Below, piece after piece: positions 39,663-39,801 of a DNA stretch of 39,801 nt; within the stretch, counting starts at the first letter, position 1, and each line of letters starts with the position of its first letter. The translations under genes were made by a program, and so were the position numbers. This DNA is from Anaerolineae bacterium. GTDB lineage: Bacteria; Chloroflexota; Anaerolineae; 4572-78; J111. The notes under the pieces were generated by a model that saw only the letters and a list, made by a program, of their open reading frames with translations, did no database searches and was not told the origin of the DNA. The stretch spans positions 1-39,801 of the forward strand of contig JAHDWA010000077.1 in NCBI GenBank assembly GCA_023382535.1, written 5' to 3'.

Positions 39663-39801
39663 CGGGATAAGCCTTTTCCTATCTGTCCAACGGCCAAGTT
39701 AATTGTAGCACAATTCAGTGTATTCCGTAAACATCCTGAATAAACTGTGATCGTTCAGTCATTGGTAGGAATTGGGGTAAAATAAGAGAAACATTGATCC
39801 C

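Noticed and set aside
1..39801. tRNA, rRNA and CRISPR arrays
   Set aside because: No cloverleaf with a T-loop signature, no rRNA sequence and no regularly spaced repeat array was seen by eye.

Overview
The window looks like a chromosomal segment of an uncultured, moderately GC-rich bacterium, most likely a Chloroflexota (Anaerolineae/Caldilineae type). This is an inference from gene style: BMP-type uptake, molybdenum hydroxylase and UbiD genes in one cluster, an FHA-winged-helix regulator, a secreted LysM protein with Asn/Gly-rich tails, an orphan cyanophycinase, and many short palindromes at gene borders. No rRNA, tRNA or CRISPR array is visible, so the taxonomy is unproven.

Layout. (1) 1-3185 is a mobile-element remnant: a leftward four-gene operon (small membrane protein, unknown protein, RecU-like nuclease, DUF5662 protein), a gap holding a possible small RNA with a strong terminator, and a rightward tyrosine recombinase. 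(2) 3254-5582 carries two tandem CheY-like receivers and an acyl-CoA dehydrogenase, both units with readable promoters. (3) 5604-7996 is an AvaI/BsoBI-type restriction-modification pair with ATGA-coupled genes, visibly more AT-rich than its surroundings. (4) 8060-10223 is a leftward CBS-domain protein coupled to a YtcJ-like amidohydrolase whose coding sequence contains an in-frame octamer-repeat insertion.

(5) 10353-23760 is the centrepiece, about 13 kb on one strand. It holds a FadR-type regulator behind a strong promoter and a multi-half-site operator, two paralogous COG2159 amidohydrolases, a three-subunit molybdenum hydroxylase interrupted by an AT-rich membrane-protein gene, a complete BMP-type ABC importer and a UbiD-family decarboxylase. 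Together they read as a catabolic locus: import of a small, probably heterocyclic or aromatic compound, Mo-dependent hydroxylation, prFMN-dependent decarboxylation and hydrolytic cleavage, under FadR-type control. I cannot name the substrate, and the combination does not match a pathway I know.

(6) 23793-25987 has an FHA-winged-helix regulator, a gap with a MITE-like inverted repeat and a terminator, a ParB-like-fold protein, an SMR/EamA-like transporter and a small membrane protein. (7) 26029-30909 is leftward: a class IV aminotransferase followed directly by a sulfotransferase-like gene; an operon of a membrane protein, a cyanophycinase and an erythromycin-esterase-like protein lacking key catalytic residues; a hydrolase remnant; and a lipoprotein. 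(8) 31199-35714 has a secreted LysM protein, an HPF-like protein, a frameshifted DUF2071 gene and a GH13 enzyme. (9) 35720-39662 has an aldehyde dehydrogenase with an unusual N-terminal extension, an extended SDR, a conserved unknown protein and a DUF2283 plus DUF4258-like pair.

At least ten unrelated short inverted or tandem repeats lie at gene borders across the window, and one lies inside a gene. They are probably members of genome-wide repeat families that shape this genome's intergenic space.
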